A stretch of 64,000 nucleotides of DNA. It comes from an uncultured Bacteroidales bacterium (GTDB lineage: Bacteria; Bacteroidota; Bacteroidia; Bacteroidales; Paludibacteraceae). This document shows positions 41,789-51,109 of this stretch, one piece after another. The first letter of the stretch is position 1. Each line of letters starts with the position of its first letter. The translations under genes were made by a program, and so were the position numbers. Where the stretch lies: positions 1 to 64,000 of the forward strand of contig ONBH01000011.1 of assembly GCA_900316005.1 (NCBI GenBank), read 5' to 3'. The notes below the pieces were generated by a model. The model saw only the letters and a program-made list of their open reading frames with translations, had not been told where the DNA came from and did no database searches.

Positions 41789-43726
41789 ATGAAACATAAG
41801 TTACTGAAAGAGTTAAAACAGTCGGATATATTTTCGCACTTATCGTCGCTGGGTTATCTGCCCCGCTGGTGCGTACTGCTGCTGGACCTGATGACCTGCA
41901 GCTTAGGATACTGGCTCAGTATCTGGATTGGCAGCAGCCTGTTTCACTACCAGCCAACGGGGGTTGTTATTTCGCCCATAGGCCAATATGGTATTCTGAT
42001 AGCCGTGCAGGCGGTTTGTTTTTGGCTCTTTCATACCTACTCGGGCATACTGCGTTACTCCACCTTTATCGACACGCTGAAGGTGCTGTCGTCGGTTGTG
42101 GTATGCAGCATGACGCTACTGTTGACCAACATCGTATGGCAGTTGGCTAATAGCGAGAAACTATTCATGAACACAGCGCTGATACTGTATATCTTTGTGA
42201 CCTTTGTGCTGTTGTTCTGCATCCGCGTGGGTGTCAAGACGCTCTACGAGAGTATTCGTCAGGCGGCTATCTCGGGTCCGAAGGTACTGATTTACGGCAC
42301 CAAGACTGCCGGCATCGCGATAGCCAAGATGCTGATGGCCTCGGGCAACACACCTTACCATCCGGTTGGGTTTATAGATGACAAACGCGAGGAGAGGAAG
42401 TACAAGTTGTTAGGGATGCGGGTGCATATGCTGGACGAAGAACTGTTTGAGCGCATGCGTTCAAACCATATTCAGCACGTCATCATCTCGCCCTTGAAGA
42501 TGAAGGAGTTGAATCCGGCTAAAGACCTAACGGTATTCCTGGAGCACAACATCAAGATACTGACGACCCCCTCATTCACGACCTACAACGAAGAAAGCAC
42601 CAAATCCGTCATCGGGCGAATTGATTCCATCCGTATTGAGGATCTATTGGAACGCGAGACCATACGTATCAACACCGAGAACGTGAGCAAGGTGCTGAAG
42701 AACAAGGTGGTACTGATCTCCGGCGCGGCGGGCAGCATCGGTCAGGAGATCGTACGGCAGGTGCTGAACTACGAGCCGCGTGCCGTTGTGCTCTTGGAGC
42801 AGGCCGAATCGCCGCTTCACGACCTGACGTTGGACCTGAAGAGCCAAGTACCGAATGCGGTACTGATACCCTGTATCGGTAATATCCGGGAACGGGAACG
42901 CGTCGAAGAGATCTTCAGCGAGTTCCGGCCGGATGTAGTCTATCATGCCGCTGCCTACAAACACGTACCGCTGATGGAAGACCACCCCAACGAAGCCATT
43001 CATGCCAACGTGATGGGCACCAAGAACATGGCGGATATGTCAGTCAAGTACAAGGTAGAACGGTTTGTGATGATATCTACCGACAAAGCCGTCAACCCCA
43101 CCAATGTCATGGGGGCCTCTAAGCGCATCGCTGAGATGTACGTGCAGGCGCTGAACAAGGAGACGAACGATACACTATTCATCACCACGCGCTTCGGCAA
43201 CGTCTTAGGGTCGAACGGCAGCGTGATTCCCTACTTCAAGAAACAGATACAGAAGGGCGGCCCTGTCACCGTGACACACCCCGATATCATCCGCTACTTC
43301 ATGACAATACCCGAAGCCTGCACGCTGGTGTTGGAGGCATCGGTGCTCGGTAACGGCGGCGAGATATTCGTCTTTGACATGGGTAAGCCCGTCAAGATTC
43401 TGCACCTGGCGGAGAACATGATTCGCCTGGCCGGCTACACACCGTATCAGGATATCCAAATCACCTTTACAGGTCTCAGACCGGGCGAGAAACTATACGA
43501 GGAGTTGCTGAACCAGAAGGAGACAACCCTGCCTACCGAGAACGAGAAGATTATGATTGCCCGCGTGCGGGAATACCCATTTGAGGAGGTGAGCAAGGGG
43601 ATTGACGAACTCATCAGGTTGAGTTACGAGGGCAAACCGTTTGAGACGGTACGAAAGATGAAAGAGTTGGTACCCGAATTCAAGAGCATGAACTCGGTGT
43701 ACCAGAAACTGGACGCTAAGATTTAA
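41789..43726 (+). CDS. Membrane nucleotide-sugar 4,6-dehydratase (CapD/WbpM/PglF type)
   Basis: A 645-residue enzyme with four or five N-terminal membrane segments (~25-150), a first Rossmann domain (~165-290, LIYGTKTAGIAIAKM) and the SDR catalytic domain starting with LISGAAGSIGQEI (~307-319). Catalytic-region blocks are VYHAAAYKHVPLMEDHP, MISTDKAVNPTNVMGASKR (the T-D-K and M-x-x-x-K variant used by this family instead of YxxxK) and TRFGNVLGSNGSVIPYF. Such enzymes convert UDP-GlcNAc to a 4-keto-6-deoxy sugar, the first step to diNAcBac, FucNAc or QuiNAc of surface glycans. Together with the following transferase it opens the polysaccharide cluster. Confidence 0.9.
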   Translation: MKHKLLKELKQSDIFSHLSSLGYLPRWCVLLLDLMTCSLGYWLSIWIGSSLFHYQPTGVVISPIGQYGILIAVQAVCFWLFHTYSGILRYSTFIDTLKVLSSVVVCSMTLLLTNIVWQLANSEKLFMNTALILYIFVTFVLLFCIRVGVKTLYESIRQAAISGPKVLIYGTKTAGIAIAKMLMASGNTPYHPVGFIDDKREERKYKLLGMRVHMLDEELFERMRSNHIQHVIISPLKMKELNPAKDLTVFLEHNIKILTTPSFTTYNEESTKSVIGRIDSIRIEDLLERETIRINTENVSKVLKNKVVLISGAAGSIGQEIVRQVLNYEPRAVVLLEQAESPLHDLTLDLKSQVPNAVLIPCIGNIRERERVEEIFSEFRPDVVYHAAAYKHVPLMEDHPNEAIHANVMGTKNMADMSVKYKVERFVMISTDKAVNPTNVMGASKRIAEMYVQALNKETNDTLFITTRFGNVLGSNGSVIPYFKKQIQKGGPVTVTHPDIIRYFMTIPEACTLVLEASVLGNGGEIFVFDMGKPVKILHLAENMIRLAGYTPYQDIQITFTGLRPGEKLYEELLNQKETTLPTENEKIMIARVREYPFEEVSKGIDELIRLSYEGKPFETVRKMKELVPEFKSMNSVYQKLDAKI

Positions 43727-43775
43727 GATTTAAGATTTAAAATTTAAAATTTAAGATTTAAAATTTAAGATTGCT
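43722..43775. repeat. Intergenic heptad tract capD-like/transferase
   Basis: Seven units gatttaa/aatttaa starting in the stop codon (AAGATTTAA) and ending at gattg before the TTG start. It is the cleanest heptad array here; each unit ends in TAA. Confidence 0.85.
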
Positions 43776-44834
43776 TTGTTGACCTTCTTTTATAACCATC
43801 CCTATTTGATTGGCCTGATAGCGTTTGCCTTAGGCGCGCTGTTTATGCCGGTGGTGCTGCGCGTGGCCAAAACCAAGCATTTTGTAGTGCGCCCCAATAA
43901 ACGCATGAGCCATACGGGTGAGGTGCCCAATATAGGCGGACTGGATATCTGCTTCTCGTTCCTATTGACATACCTGATTTTTGAGTTCAATACCCTGCAG
44001 CAGTCCCAATTCCTACTGATTGGTGTGTTTGCCATCATGATGGTAGGGTTTGTGGATGACATCTTGATTCTACCGCCCCTGCCTAAGTTACTATGCGAAC
44101 TGATTGCCGGCGTGGCGCTCATATCGTTTGCAGACATACGGTTGACCCATCTGCATGATTTTCTGGGCATCGAGGTGCTGCCGGAGGTGTGGTCGTACGT
44201 GCTTTCCTTCTTTGTGTTGGCGGCTATCATCAATGCCTTCAACCTCATCGACGGTGTTGATGGCTTGGCATCGGGTCTGGGCATGCTGTATTGCAGCTTC
44301 TTTGCCACCTGGTTCTACCTGGCGGGCGATGGTCCGTGGTGCATACTGGCTATCTGCCTGGTGGGTTCACTGGCGGTATTCTTCTGCTACAACGTCTTTG
44401 GCGGCACCCGCACCAAGATATTCATGGGCGACTCGGGCAGTCTGCTGGTCGGCTACATGCTGACGGCTTTTGTATTCCGCTTCTGCGAGCAGAACGCCTA
44501 CCACCTGGTGCCCGAATGGCTGCATATGAGCGCAGCACCGGCGGTAGCCATCAGCGTGCTATCGATACCCATCTTCGACACCCTGCGCGTCAGTCTGGCG
44601 CGTATCAAGAATAAGAAATCGCCCTTTCAGCCCGATAAGAATCATATACACCACCTGCTGCTCAATACCGGGCTGAATCATATCCAGACCACCGCCGTGC
44701 TGCTATGCGTATCGGTGCTGCTGATCGGTATCGGCATCGTGGGTAGGAACTGGAACATGCTACTGCTGGTAAGCGTAGATGCACTCATCTGCGCAGCGTT
44801 TACATTGCTGGTAAAATTAAAAATTAAAAATTAA
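43776..44834 (+). CDS. Polyprenyl-phosphate sugar-1-phosphate transferase (WecA/TagO-like)
   Basis: A 352-residue membrane enzyme with ~10-11 transmembrane segments. Signature loops of the MraY/WecA family: VDDILILPPLPKL (~91-103), NLIDGVDGLASG (~156-167), GDSGSLLVGY (~217-226) and HIHHLLLNTGL (~289-299). It transfers a sugar-1-phosphate from a UDP-sugar to undecaprenyl phosphate at the inner leaflet, starting glycan synthesis. The start is TTG at 43776, right after the array. The last residues (KLKIKN) are encoded by the first units of the next heptad array, so the C-terminus has been rewritten by the repeat. Confidence 0.9.
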   Translation: MLTFFYNHPYLIGLIAFALGALFMPVVLRVAKTKHFVVRPNKRMSHTGEVPNIGGLDICFSFLLTYLIFEFNTLQQSQFLLIGVFAIMMVGFVDDILILPPLPKLLCELIAGVALISFADIRLTHLHDFLGIEVLPEVWSYVLSFFVLAAIINAFNLIDGVDGLASGLGMLYCSFFATWFYLAGDGPWCILAICLVGSLAVFFCYNVFGGTRTKIFMGDSGSLLVGYMLTAFVFRFCEQNAYHLVPEWLHMSAAPAVAISVLSIPIFDTLRVSLARIKNKKSPFQPDKNHIHHLLLNTGLNHIQTTAVLLCVSVLLIGIGIVGRNWNMLLLVSVDALICAAFTLLVKLKIKN

Positions 44835-44868
44835 GAATTAAAAAATTAAGAATTGAATTGCTGCCGAG
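44814..44868. repeat. Heptad array overlapping the transferase C-terminus
   Basis: aaattaa/gaattaa units begin inside the coding sequence, supply the TAA stop and continue to just before the ABC-F ATG. Confidence 0.75.
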
Positions 44869-46644
44869 ATGATTAGTGTGGAGCATTTGACCATAGAATT
44901 CTCGTCGCGTCCGGTGCTGGACGACATCTCGTTCTTGGTGAATAACCGCGAGCGAGTGGCACTGGTGGGTAAGAACGGCGCGGGCAAGACAACCCTACTG
45001 CGTCTCATAGCCGGCGAACAGGAGCCTACGAGCGGTGCGGTGCGCAGGGACAAAGACCTGCGTATCGGCTATCTGCCGCAGATCATGCTGCACCGCGATG
45101 ACAAGAACGTACTGGACGAGGTCTTGCAGGGCAATGACGACGCACGACAGAAAGCAGAGGCCGACCGCACCCTGACGGGTTTGGGTTTCGAACGCGAAGA
45201 CCTGACGCGACCCTGCAGCGAGTTCTCCGGCGGCTGGCGCATGCGTATCGAGTTGGCTAAGATTCTGCTGCAGCACCCCGACCTGCTGCTACTCGACGAG
45301 CCCACCAATCACCTGGATATCGAGAGTATTCAATGGCTGGAAGACTTCCTCCGCCAGAGTCAGGCAGCAGTACTGTTGGTGAGCCATGACCGCGCCTTTC
45401 TGGATAACGTCACCACCCGCACCATCGAGATAACACTGGGCAGGATATACGATTATAATGTGCCCTACTCGCAGTTCGTACAACTGCGTCAGGAGCGCCA
45501 CGAGCAGCAAGTGCGCGCCTACGAGAACCAGCAAAAGATGATCGCCGATACCGAGGCATTCATTGAGCGATTCCGCTACAAAGCCACGAAGGCGGTACAG
45601 GTGCAGAGCCGCATCAAGCAGCTGGATAAGCTGGAGCGGCTGGAGGTGGACCTGGAGGACACCAGTAGGCTGAATCTGCGTTTTCCGCCTGCACCCAGAA
45701 GCGGCGATTTCCCCCTTATCATCGAAGACTTAGCCAAGACCTACCCGGGTGCCGAACGCCCCGTCATATCCGGCGTCACGCTGACACTCCGTCGCGGCGA
45801 GAAGGTGGCGTTTGTGGGTAAGAACGGCGAGGGTAAGACGACCTTAGTGCGCTGCATCATGGACCAGCTGGATTACCTGGGCACCCTCAAGATCGGGCAT
45901 AACGTGCGCATCGGCTATTTTGCGCAGAACCAGGCCTCGCTGCTGGATGAGAACAAGACGGTCTTTGAGACCATTGACTATGTGGCAACGGGCGATATTC
46001 GCACCAAGATACGCGACATACTGGGCGCATTCATGTTCGGCGGCGAAGCGTCGGATAAGAAAGTTAAGGTTCTCAGCGGCGGTGAGCGAAGCCGCCTGGC
46101 AATGATCCGTCTGCTGTTAGAACCCTGCAACCTGCTCATACTCGACGAGCCGACCAACCACCTCGACATGAGTTCGAAGGACGTACTGAAGGCTGCCCTC
46201 AAGGCTTTTGACGGCACGCTTATCTGCGTCAGTCACGACCGCGATTTCCTGGACGGGCTCGTAGAAAAAGTCTATGAGTTCGGCGGCGGTAAGGTGCGCG
46301 AACACCTGGGCGGTATCTATGACTTCCTGAGGAAAAAGAAGATGAATAATCTCCATGAATTGGAGATATCTAGGACGCCTAGTACGCCTAGGAATCCTAG
46401 CACACCTAGTGGAGCCGTCGACTACGCCGCCCAGAAAGCCGAGGCCGCAGCGCGACGCAAACGCGAGAAACAGATAGCCGATACCGAGGCGGAGATTGCC
46501 CGTCTGGAACAGGAACAAGCCGCACTGGAGGCCCTACTCGCGCTGCCGGCTAACCAGACGCAAGCCAACTTCGAGCAATACGAACACATCAAACACGAGA
46601 TTGAAAAAAAACTATACGAATGGGAACTATTGTCCGATATCTGA
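44869..46644 (+). CDS. ABC-F family ATPase (translation/ribosome-associated)
   Basis: A 591-residue soluble tandem ATPase without membrane segments. First Walker A GKNGAGKTT (~34-42), signature FSGGWRMRI, Walker B LLLLDEPTNHLD; the inter-domain linker carries FIERFRYKATKAVQVQSR, the region that reaches the P-site tRNA. Second Walker A GKNGEGKTT (~316), signature LSGGERSRLAM, Walker B LILDEPTNHLD. The C-terminal coiled coil (~530-591) follows a variable linker containing a nonamer-encoded STP/SRTP stretch (residues ~501-515). It is most like the Uup/YdiF/EttA branch, so it probably acts on stalled ribosomes. Its 3' end overlaps the next gene by 25 bp. Confidence 0.88.
   Translation: MISVEHLTIEFSSRPVLDDISFLVNNRERVALVGKNGAGKTTLLRLIAGEQEPTSGAVRRDKDLRIGYLPQIMLHRDDKNVLDEVLQGNDDARQKAEADRTLTGLGFEREDLTRPCSEFSGGWRMRIELAKILLQHPDLLLLDEPTNHLDIESIQWLEDFLRQSQAAVLLVSHDRAFLDNVTTRTIEITLGRIYDYNVPYSQFVQLRQERHEQQVRAYENQQKMIADTEAFIERFRYKATKAVQVQSRIKQLDKLERLEVDLEDTSRLNLRFPPAPRSGDFPLIIEDLAKTYPGAERPVISGVTLTLRRGEKVAFVGKNGEGKTTLVRCIMDQLDYLGTLKIGHNVRIGYFAQNQASLLDENKTVFETIDYVATGDIRTKIRDILGAFMFGGEASDKKVKVLSGGERSRLAMIRLLLEPCNLLILDEPTNHLDMSSKDVLKAALKAFDGTLICVSHDRDFLDGLVEKVYEFGGGKVREHLGGIYDFLRKKKMNNLHELEISRTPSTPRNPSTPSGAVDYAAQKAEAAARRKREKQIADTEAEIARLEQEQAALEALLALPANQTQANFEQYEHIKHEIEKKLYEWELLSDI
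46351..46413. repeat. In-frame nonamer array in the ABC-F gene
   Basis: Five 9-bp units (tctaggacg, cctagtacg, cctaggaat, cctagcaca, cctagtgga, 46369-46413) encode S/P/T-rich tripeptides; a CTCCA/TGGAG hairpin (46351-46365) precedes them. The design matches the HU-gene nonamers but with a different core. Confidence 0.7.
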
Positions 46645-47786
46645 TTCATTTCTTGCTCTACGGCAATACCGAAGCAGCAGAACAGGTGGCGTACACCGCC
46701 AACGAAGCCGAGTGGCCTCGTTACAAAGCCGTCATCGTGCCTTCCGGTCATCTGGGCGGCAAGTTGGTGCAGCCTGATTTCGGATCGGTCGTTGTGGAGC
46801 ACCCCGATGCTGCACCCAAGACGGCTGTGATACGCACCGATATCGTGTATAACGCCTTTTTCTTCCTCTCGCGCGCCGAGGAGCTACTGACCGACAAACG
46901 CGATGAGCATGGTCGTTTTGCCGCGCGCTATTCCGTCTTGGGCGAGAAGAACAGGCTGAATATCCCCCTCGTGGATGAGTATGCGCGCATACTGATGAAA
47001 GCCATGGAGTTGGACTTACCGACCCCCGGTTGGCACAAGATTTGGCTGACGCACGATGTAGATACCATCGCCCACTACCGGCACCTACGCGGCTTTATCG
47101 GCGGCGTGCTGCGCGGGCAGAAGGATCTGGCATGGGCAGCACAAAAAGATATCCGCAGAGACCCCGCCTACACCTTCCCATGGCTGATAGAACAAGACCA
47201 AGTGCTGCAAAAACAACTTGGCGACCGGGTGCAGCCCCTCTATTTCATCAAGCACACCCGCGGCCGTGGGTATGACTACCCGCAGTACGACTTGCGCAAG
47301 CGCGACTACCGATACCTGGAGAAACGGCTGCGCCGATCGGGCGCCGAGATAGGTCTGCACAGCTCGTACTACGGCGACATCATCGACCCCATGCCGCTGC
47401 ACCGTAGTCATTACCTGCGCTGCGATATTGACCAGATGCAGCGTCTGGCTGACGCCGGCGTAACGGATGATTTCACCATGGGTTTTGCCGACCGAGCCGG
47501 TTTTCGCCTGCAGACAACGCGCCCCGTGCGCTGGATTAACCCCAAGACCATGCAGCTGACACCACTGACGCTGCACCCCCTGACCGTCATGGATTGTACG
47601 TTATCGAACGACAACTACATGAACCTGCCCGAAGACGAGGCTTACTTCCTCTGCCAGCAACTGTTCGACAAGGTGTACCAGTACCACGGCGAGTTGGTGC
47701 TGCTCTGGCATAATCATATCCTGTCGAACGGCAGTTACCACCGTACGCTGTATCCCGAACTACTGCAACATATCTTAGCACAATGA
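46620..47786 (+). CDS. Polysaccharide deacetylase-like protein
   Basis: A 388-residue cytosolic protein. After an N-terminal mixed alpha/beta region (~1-130, resembling the DUF7033-type domain found with these enzymes) comes a NodB-like core: WLTHDVDT (~140-147, the metal-binding HD(V)D motif), then PLYFIKHTRGRGYDY and EIGLHSSYYGD (~245), and the closing LLWHNHILS (~365) with conserved His. These fit metal-dependent carbohydrate esterases of family CE4 or their relatives. It overlaps the ABC-F gene by 25 bp and the GT4 gene by 4 bp, so it belongs to the glycan cluster. I infer deacetylation of a lipid-linked or nucleotide sugar; the exact substrate is unknown. Confidence 0.72.
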   Translation: MGTIVRYLIHFLLYGNTEAAEQVAYTANEAEWPRYKAVIVPSGHLGGKLVQPDFGSVVVEHPDAAPKTAVIRTDIVYNAFFFLSRAEELLTDKRDEHGRFAARYSVLGEKNRLNIPLVDEYARILMKAMELDLPTPGWHKIWLTHDVDTIAHYRHLRGFIGGVLRGQKDLAWAAQKDIRRDPAYTFPWLIEQDQVLQKQLGDRVQPLYFIKHTRGRGYDYPQYDLRKRDYRYLEKRLRRSGAEIGLHSSYYGDIIDPMPLHRSHYLRCDIDQMQRLADAGVTDDFTMGFADRAGFRLQTTRPVRWINPKTMQLTPLTLHPLTVMDCTLSNDNYMNLPEDEAYFLCQQLFDKVYQYHGELVLLWHNHILSNGSYHRTLYPELLQHILAQ

Positions 47787-48988
47787 CCCCCAAACGCCTA
47801 TTACTACTGACTGACGCACCGGCACCGCCGCTCTATACGCCCCGCATGCGCTACCTGGTTCGGTATCTGACGAACCGAGGATGGGAATGCACCGTGGCGA
47901 GCGAGACGATGCCCGGTGTGGACTTTCAGTTTGCAGCCTGCCGTCATCTGCGCTACGCATACTATACAGAGGGTCACCGCCTGCGCAACGCGCTACGACG
48001 CCTCATGGACTGGCAGTGGCTACTGAAAGAACAACTGTTCGCACGCTGGCTAAGGCAACAAATAGCCGGTGAGCACTATGACTGCCTGCTCTGCTCCACC
48101 TTCAATCTCTTTCCGCTGCCCACTGCTGCACAGATAGCCCGCGAGGCGGGCATACCGCTCATAGCCGATCTGCGGGATATCGATGAGCAATGGGGCGAAG
48201 CCTCTTTTACGCAGCGAAAGGTACCCGAGGGACTGAAGCCGCTCTTCCGCCTCTATCGCCGGCGGGCTGTGCGCCTGCGCAACCGCGCCTTAAAACAAGC
48301 GGATGTCGTCACAACCGTTTCCCCCTGGCACCAAGCAGTACTGCAACGGCTGCACCCGCGGGTGGAACTGATATACAACGGCTTTGATGAAGAGCTTTTT
48401 CAACCTACCCGGCAGCAGACCGACACCTTCCGCATCGTCTATACGGGTCGCATCTACGACTTCGCGCTGCGCAATCCGGATCTGCTCTTTCGCGGCCTAC
48501 AGCAAGTGGATAAGAACAAACGGGTACAAGTCGATTTCTACTGCGAGGAGTCGCAACACCTCGCCTTAAGGCAAATGGCAGAGAAATATGGCGTGGATTC
48601 AAGCCTCCATTTGCACCATTTCGTTGCGAACGATGCCGTTCCCGCCTTGCTTTCGCAAGCATCCATCTGCCTCATACTGACCAACCGCGCCGGCGACAAC
48701 GGCCCGCACGGCATCCTCACCACCAAGTTCTACGAGGCGCTGGGCATGCAGAAACCCATCTTGTGCGTGCCGAGCGACCATGACTGCCTCAGCGAAGTCA
48801 TCCGGATGACCAACGCCGGACTGGCAGCCGATACACCGGAAGAGGTGGCTACGTTTATCAACGCCCAATACGACGAATGGCTCAGGCAGGGTTACACCCG
48901 CCAGCCGGTACGCAATAAGGAATTGTTTAACCGCCAAAAACAAGCCGAGCAGTTTGAAAGTCTGTTCTGTCATAGTGCCCATTTATAA
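47783..48988 (+). CDS. Glycosyltransferase family 4-like protein
   Basis: A 401-residue GT-B enzyme. N-terminal Rossmann start LLLLTDAPAPPLYTPRMRYLVRYLTNRGWECTV is the acceptor domain. The C-terminal donor domain shows RIVYTGRIYDF, then HHFVANDAVPALLSQASICLIL and TKFYEALGMQKPILCVPSDHDCLSEVI, where FYEALGMQKPIL is the E-x7-E-like nucleotide-sugar site. It should transfer a sugar to a growing surface glycan. It overlaps the deacetylase-like gene (ATGA) and the GT2 gene (35 bp). The acceptor and donor cannot be told from sequence. Confidence 0.85.
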   Translation: MTPKRLLLLTDAPAPPLYTPRMRYLVRYLTNRGWECTVASETMPGVDFQFAACRHLRYAYYTEGHRLRNALRRLMDWQWLLKEQLFARWLRQQIAGEHYDCLLCSTFNLFPLPTAAQIAREAGIPLIADLRDIDEQWGEASFTQRKVPEGLKPLFRLYRRRAVRLRNRALKQADVVTTVSPWHQAVLQRLHPRVELIYNGFDEELFQPTRQQTDTFRIVYTGRIYDFALRNPDLLFRGLQQVDKNKRVQVDFYCEESQHLALRQMAEKYGVDSSLHLHHFVANDAVPALLSQASICLILTNRAGDNGPHGILTTKFYEALGMQKPILCVPSDHDCLSEVIRMTNAGLAADTPEEVATFINAQYDEWLRQGYTRQPVRNKELFNRQKQAEQFESLFCHSAHL

Positions 48989-49712
48989 TGCCGAGCGGTA
49001 TCTAAGCGAGTGCATCCGGTCGCTTATCTCGCAGACCTACACCGACCTGGAGATTCTGCTCATCAACGATGGCTCAACCGATAGCAGTGCTGCCATCGCC
49101 TCGCGTTACGCACGCAGAGACTCGCGTATCGTGCTGCAGGGCACCCTCAATCGCGGGCAGGCAGCAGCACGCAACACCGGTCTGGAGTTGGCTACCGGCG
49201 AGTGGGTGCTGTTCGTAGATGCCGACGACTACCTCGCGCCGGACTGCATCGCCCGGCTCATCGCAGCCATCGGCGATCGCGACGTACTACAATACGGCTA
49301 CCACGTTGTTACGGAAGACGGTAAGTCCCTCTACAAGCAGATTCCATGGCACCCGTACCTACTGACGACCCCCTGGAGCCGGTTGTACCGCCGCGCCTTC
49401 CTGGACCGCAACAGGCTACGTTTTCCCGTCGGGCATATATACGAAGACGTGCGCTTCAGCATGATGCTTTGGGCCGCTCGTCCCCGACAGCGAATCTTGC
49501 CCTATATCGGGTACTACTACCGCCGAAATGCCGGTTCGACCACCTCACGCCGCCATCGCCATGAAGAGGAACTGCTCTACCGCGACTTACGAACCATCGG
49601 CAAAGGTTTCCGTATGTGGCTACTGCGCTGCTACACCCTATGGCGGCTGAAATTCCATTTCCGGAAAGCACCCTATTACCCCGAACCATCTAATACACCC
49701 TATAAACCATGA
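48954..49712 (+). CDS. Glycosyltransferase family 2
   Basis: A 252-residue GT-A enzyme. VIVPIYNAERYLSECIRSLISQTYTDLEILLINDGSTD (6-43) is the classic nucleotide-sugar binding block, and VLFVDADDYLAPDC contains the DxD-like metal site. The C-terminus is basic with a hydrophobic segment (MWLLRCYTLWRLKFHF), suggesting peripheral membrane attachment. The TTG at 48954 is chosen because later in-frame starts would cut the first beta-strand; it lies inside the GT4 gene. It overlaps the next gene by ATGA. It probably extends the same glycan as the GT4. Confidence 0.88.
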   Translation: MKVCSVIVPIYNAERYLSECIRSLISQTYTDLEILLINDGSTDSSAAIASRYARRDSRIVLQGTLNRGQAAARNTGLELATGEWVLFVDADDYLAPDCIARLIAAIGDRDVLQYGYHVVTEDGKSLYKQIPWHPYLLTTPWSRLYRRAFLDRNRLRFPVGHIYEDVRFSMMLWAARPRQRILPYIGYYYRRNAGSTTSRRHRHEEELLYRDLRTIGKGFRMWLLRCYTLWRLKFHFRKAPYYPEPSNTPYKP

Positions 49713-50983
49713 CAAACACCGAGATTTTAAACCTGTTGCACCGCGAGGTTGTGCCCGCCATCGGCTGCACCGAACCCATCGCCGTTGCACTCTGCGTGGC
49801 AAAAGCACGCGAGCAATTAGGCTGCGAGCCCCAAGAGATACATGTCTATCTCAGTAAAAACATCTATAAGAACGCCCTCGCCGTAGGTATTCCGAACACC
49901 GGTATGACGGGTCTGCCTATCGCCATCGCCCTGGGGGCTACCATCGGCAAGAGTTGCTACGGTCTGGAGGTGCTGCGCGACGCCGACGACCGCGCAGTAC
50001 AGTATGCCAAAGAATATATGGAACGCGTACCCGCGAAGATAGATGTGGACTATCAAGCGCCCGATGTGCTCTATATCCGTGCCATCGTACGCGCCGACGG
50101 CCACGAAGCCGAGGCAACCATCCAGCACGAGCACACCCATTTCGTCACCTCAACCGAGTCCCCAGAACCCATCCCCCCCTTTGAAAGGGGGACGGGGGGA
50201 TTGGATAACCAAGAACTCACCCTCCGCGAGGTGTATGACTATGCGCTGACGGTTAATCCGGCGGATGTAGCCTTTCTGCTGGACGGCGCCAAGATGAATA
50301 AGGAAGCAGCCGAACAATCATTCCGCGGCGCTTACGGTCACGGTCTGGGACGCCTGCTGCATGACGGAGCCTCATCGACGCTCTTTGGCGACACGGCGTT
50401 CACCCATATCCTCGCCTACACCTGCGGCGCCTGCGATGCCCGCATGTCGGGCGCCATGGTGCCCGTTATGTCGAATAGCGGTAGCGGCAATCAGGGCGTG
50501 AGCTGCTCGCTGCCCGTCTATATCTACGCCTTAGAGCACCATGTGAGGGACGAACAACTGCTGCGCGCGCTGACCATTTCCAACCTGACGGCTATCTATA
50601 TCAAGCAGTCACTGGGACGGCTGTCTGCCCTCTGCGGCTGCGTGGTAGCCAGTACCGGTTCCGCCTGCGGTATCACCTACCTCATGGGCGGCGGATACGA
50701 GGAATTGACCTATGCCATCAAGAATATGATTGCCAACATATCGGGCATGATTTGCGACGGAGCCAAACCCGGCTGCGCGCTCAAGGTCACCTCGGGCGTA
50801 GCTACCGCCGTACTATCCGCCACACTCGCCATACAGCATGCCCACGCCGACAACTCCGAAGGTATCGTAGAGGAGGATATCGACCGCACCATACACAACC
50901 TCACCCGTATCGGTCGCGACGGCATGAGCCGAACAGATGACCTAATATTGGATATCATGACCCATAAGAAAATGGAGAATTGA
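49709..50983 (+). CDS. L-cysteine desulfidase / L-serine dehydratase-alpha-like (UPF0597, CyuA-type)
   Basis: A 424-residue cytosolic Fe-S enzyme. Blocks seen: AIGCTEPIAVALCVAKA (17-33, with the catalytic/cluster Cys), NTGMTGLPIAIALGA, TCGACDARMSGAMVPVMSNSGSGNQGVSCSLPVY (~241-273), LCGCVVASTGSACGITYLMGGG (~310-331) and ICDGAKPGCALKV (~347-359). The family breaks down L-cysteine to pyruvate, sulfide and ammonia (CyuA/YhaM) and is related to serine dehydratases. It follows the GT2 by a 4-bp overlap, an unusual place for a catabolic enzyme. Between residues ~151 and 166 an in-frame palindromic insertion encodes SPEPIPPFERGTGGL. Confidence 0.85.
   Translation: MTNTEILNLLHREVVPAIGCTEPIAVALCVAKAREQLGCEPQEIHVYLSKNIYKNALAVGIPNTGMTGLPIAIALGATIGKSCYGLEVLRDADDRAVQYAKEYMERVPAKIDVDYQAPDVLYIRAIVRADGHEAEATIQHEHTHFVTSTESPEPIPPFERGTGGLDNQELTLREVYDYALTVNPADVAFLLDGAKMNKEAAEQSFRGAYGHGLGRLLHDGASSTLFGDTAFTHILAYTCGACDARMSGAMVPVMSNSGSGNQGVSCSLPVYIYALEHHVRDEQLLRALTISNLTAIYIKQSLGRLSALCGCVVASTGSACGITYLMGGGYEELTYAIKNMIANISGMICDGAKPGCALKVTSGVATAVLSATLAIQHAHADNSEGIVEEDIDRTIHNLTRIGRDGMSRTDDLILDIMTHKKMEN
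50160..50204. repeat. In-frame G/C palindrome in the cyuA-like gene
   Basis: CCCCCTTT (50175-50182) and AAAGGGGG (50184-50191) form a near-perfect palindrome around one base, followed by ACGGGGGGA. It encodes a Pro/Gly-rich insertion and resembles one unit of the array 50982-51101. Confidence 0.65.
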
Positions 50984-51101
50984 AGCCCCCCTACCCCCTA
51001 AAGGGAGGGAAGCCCCCCGGCCCCCTAAAGGGAGGGAAGCCCCCCGGCCCCCTAAAGGGGAGAAAGCCCCCCGGCCCCCTAAAGGGGGAGGGGAAAAATG
51101 G
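50982..51101. repeat. Tandem 27-28 bp GC-rich array, four copies
   Basis: Four copies of a unit like gaagccccccggccccctaaaggg begin inside the cyuA-like stop codon (TGA). Each unit contains a CCCCTAAAGGG-type palindrome. It is the tandem form of the palindromes found singly in rimO and the cyuA-like gene. Confidence 0.85.
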
Positions 51102-51109
51102 AAAATGGA

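Noticed and set aside
50982-51101. 27-bp tandem array considered as a CRISPR or an attachment site
   Set aside because: Units abut with no unique spacers, and no integrase or cas gene is present.
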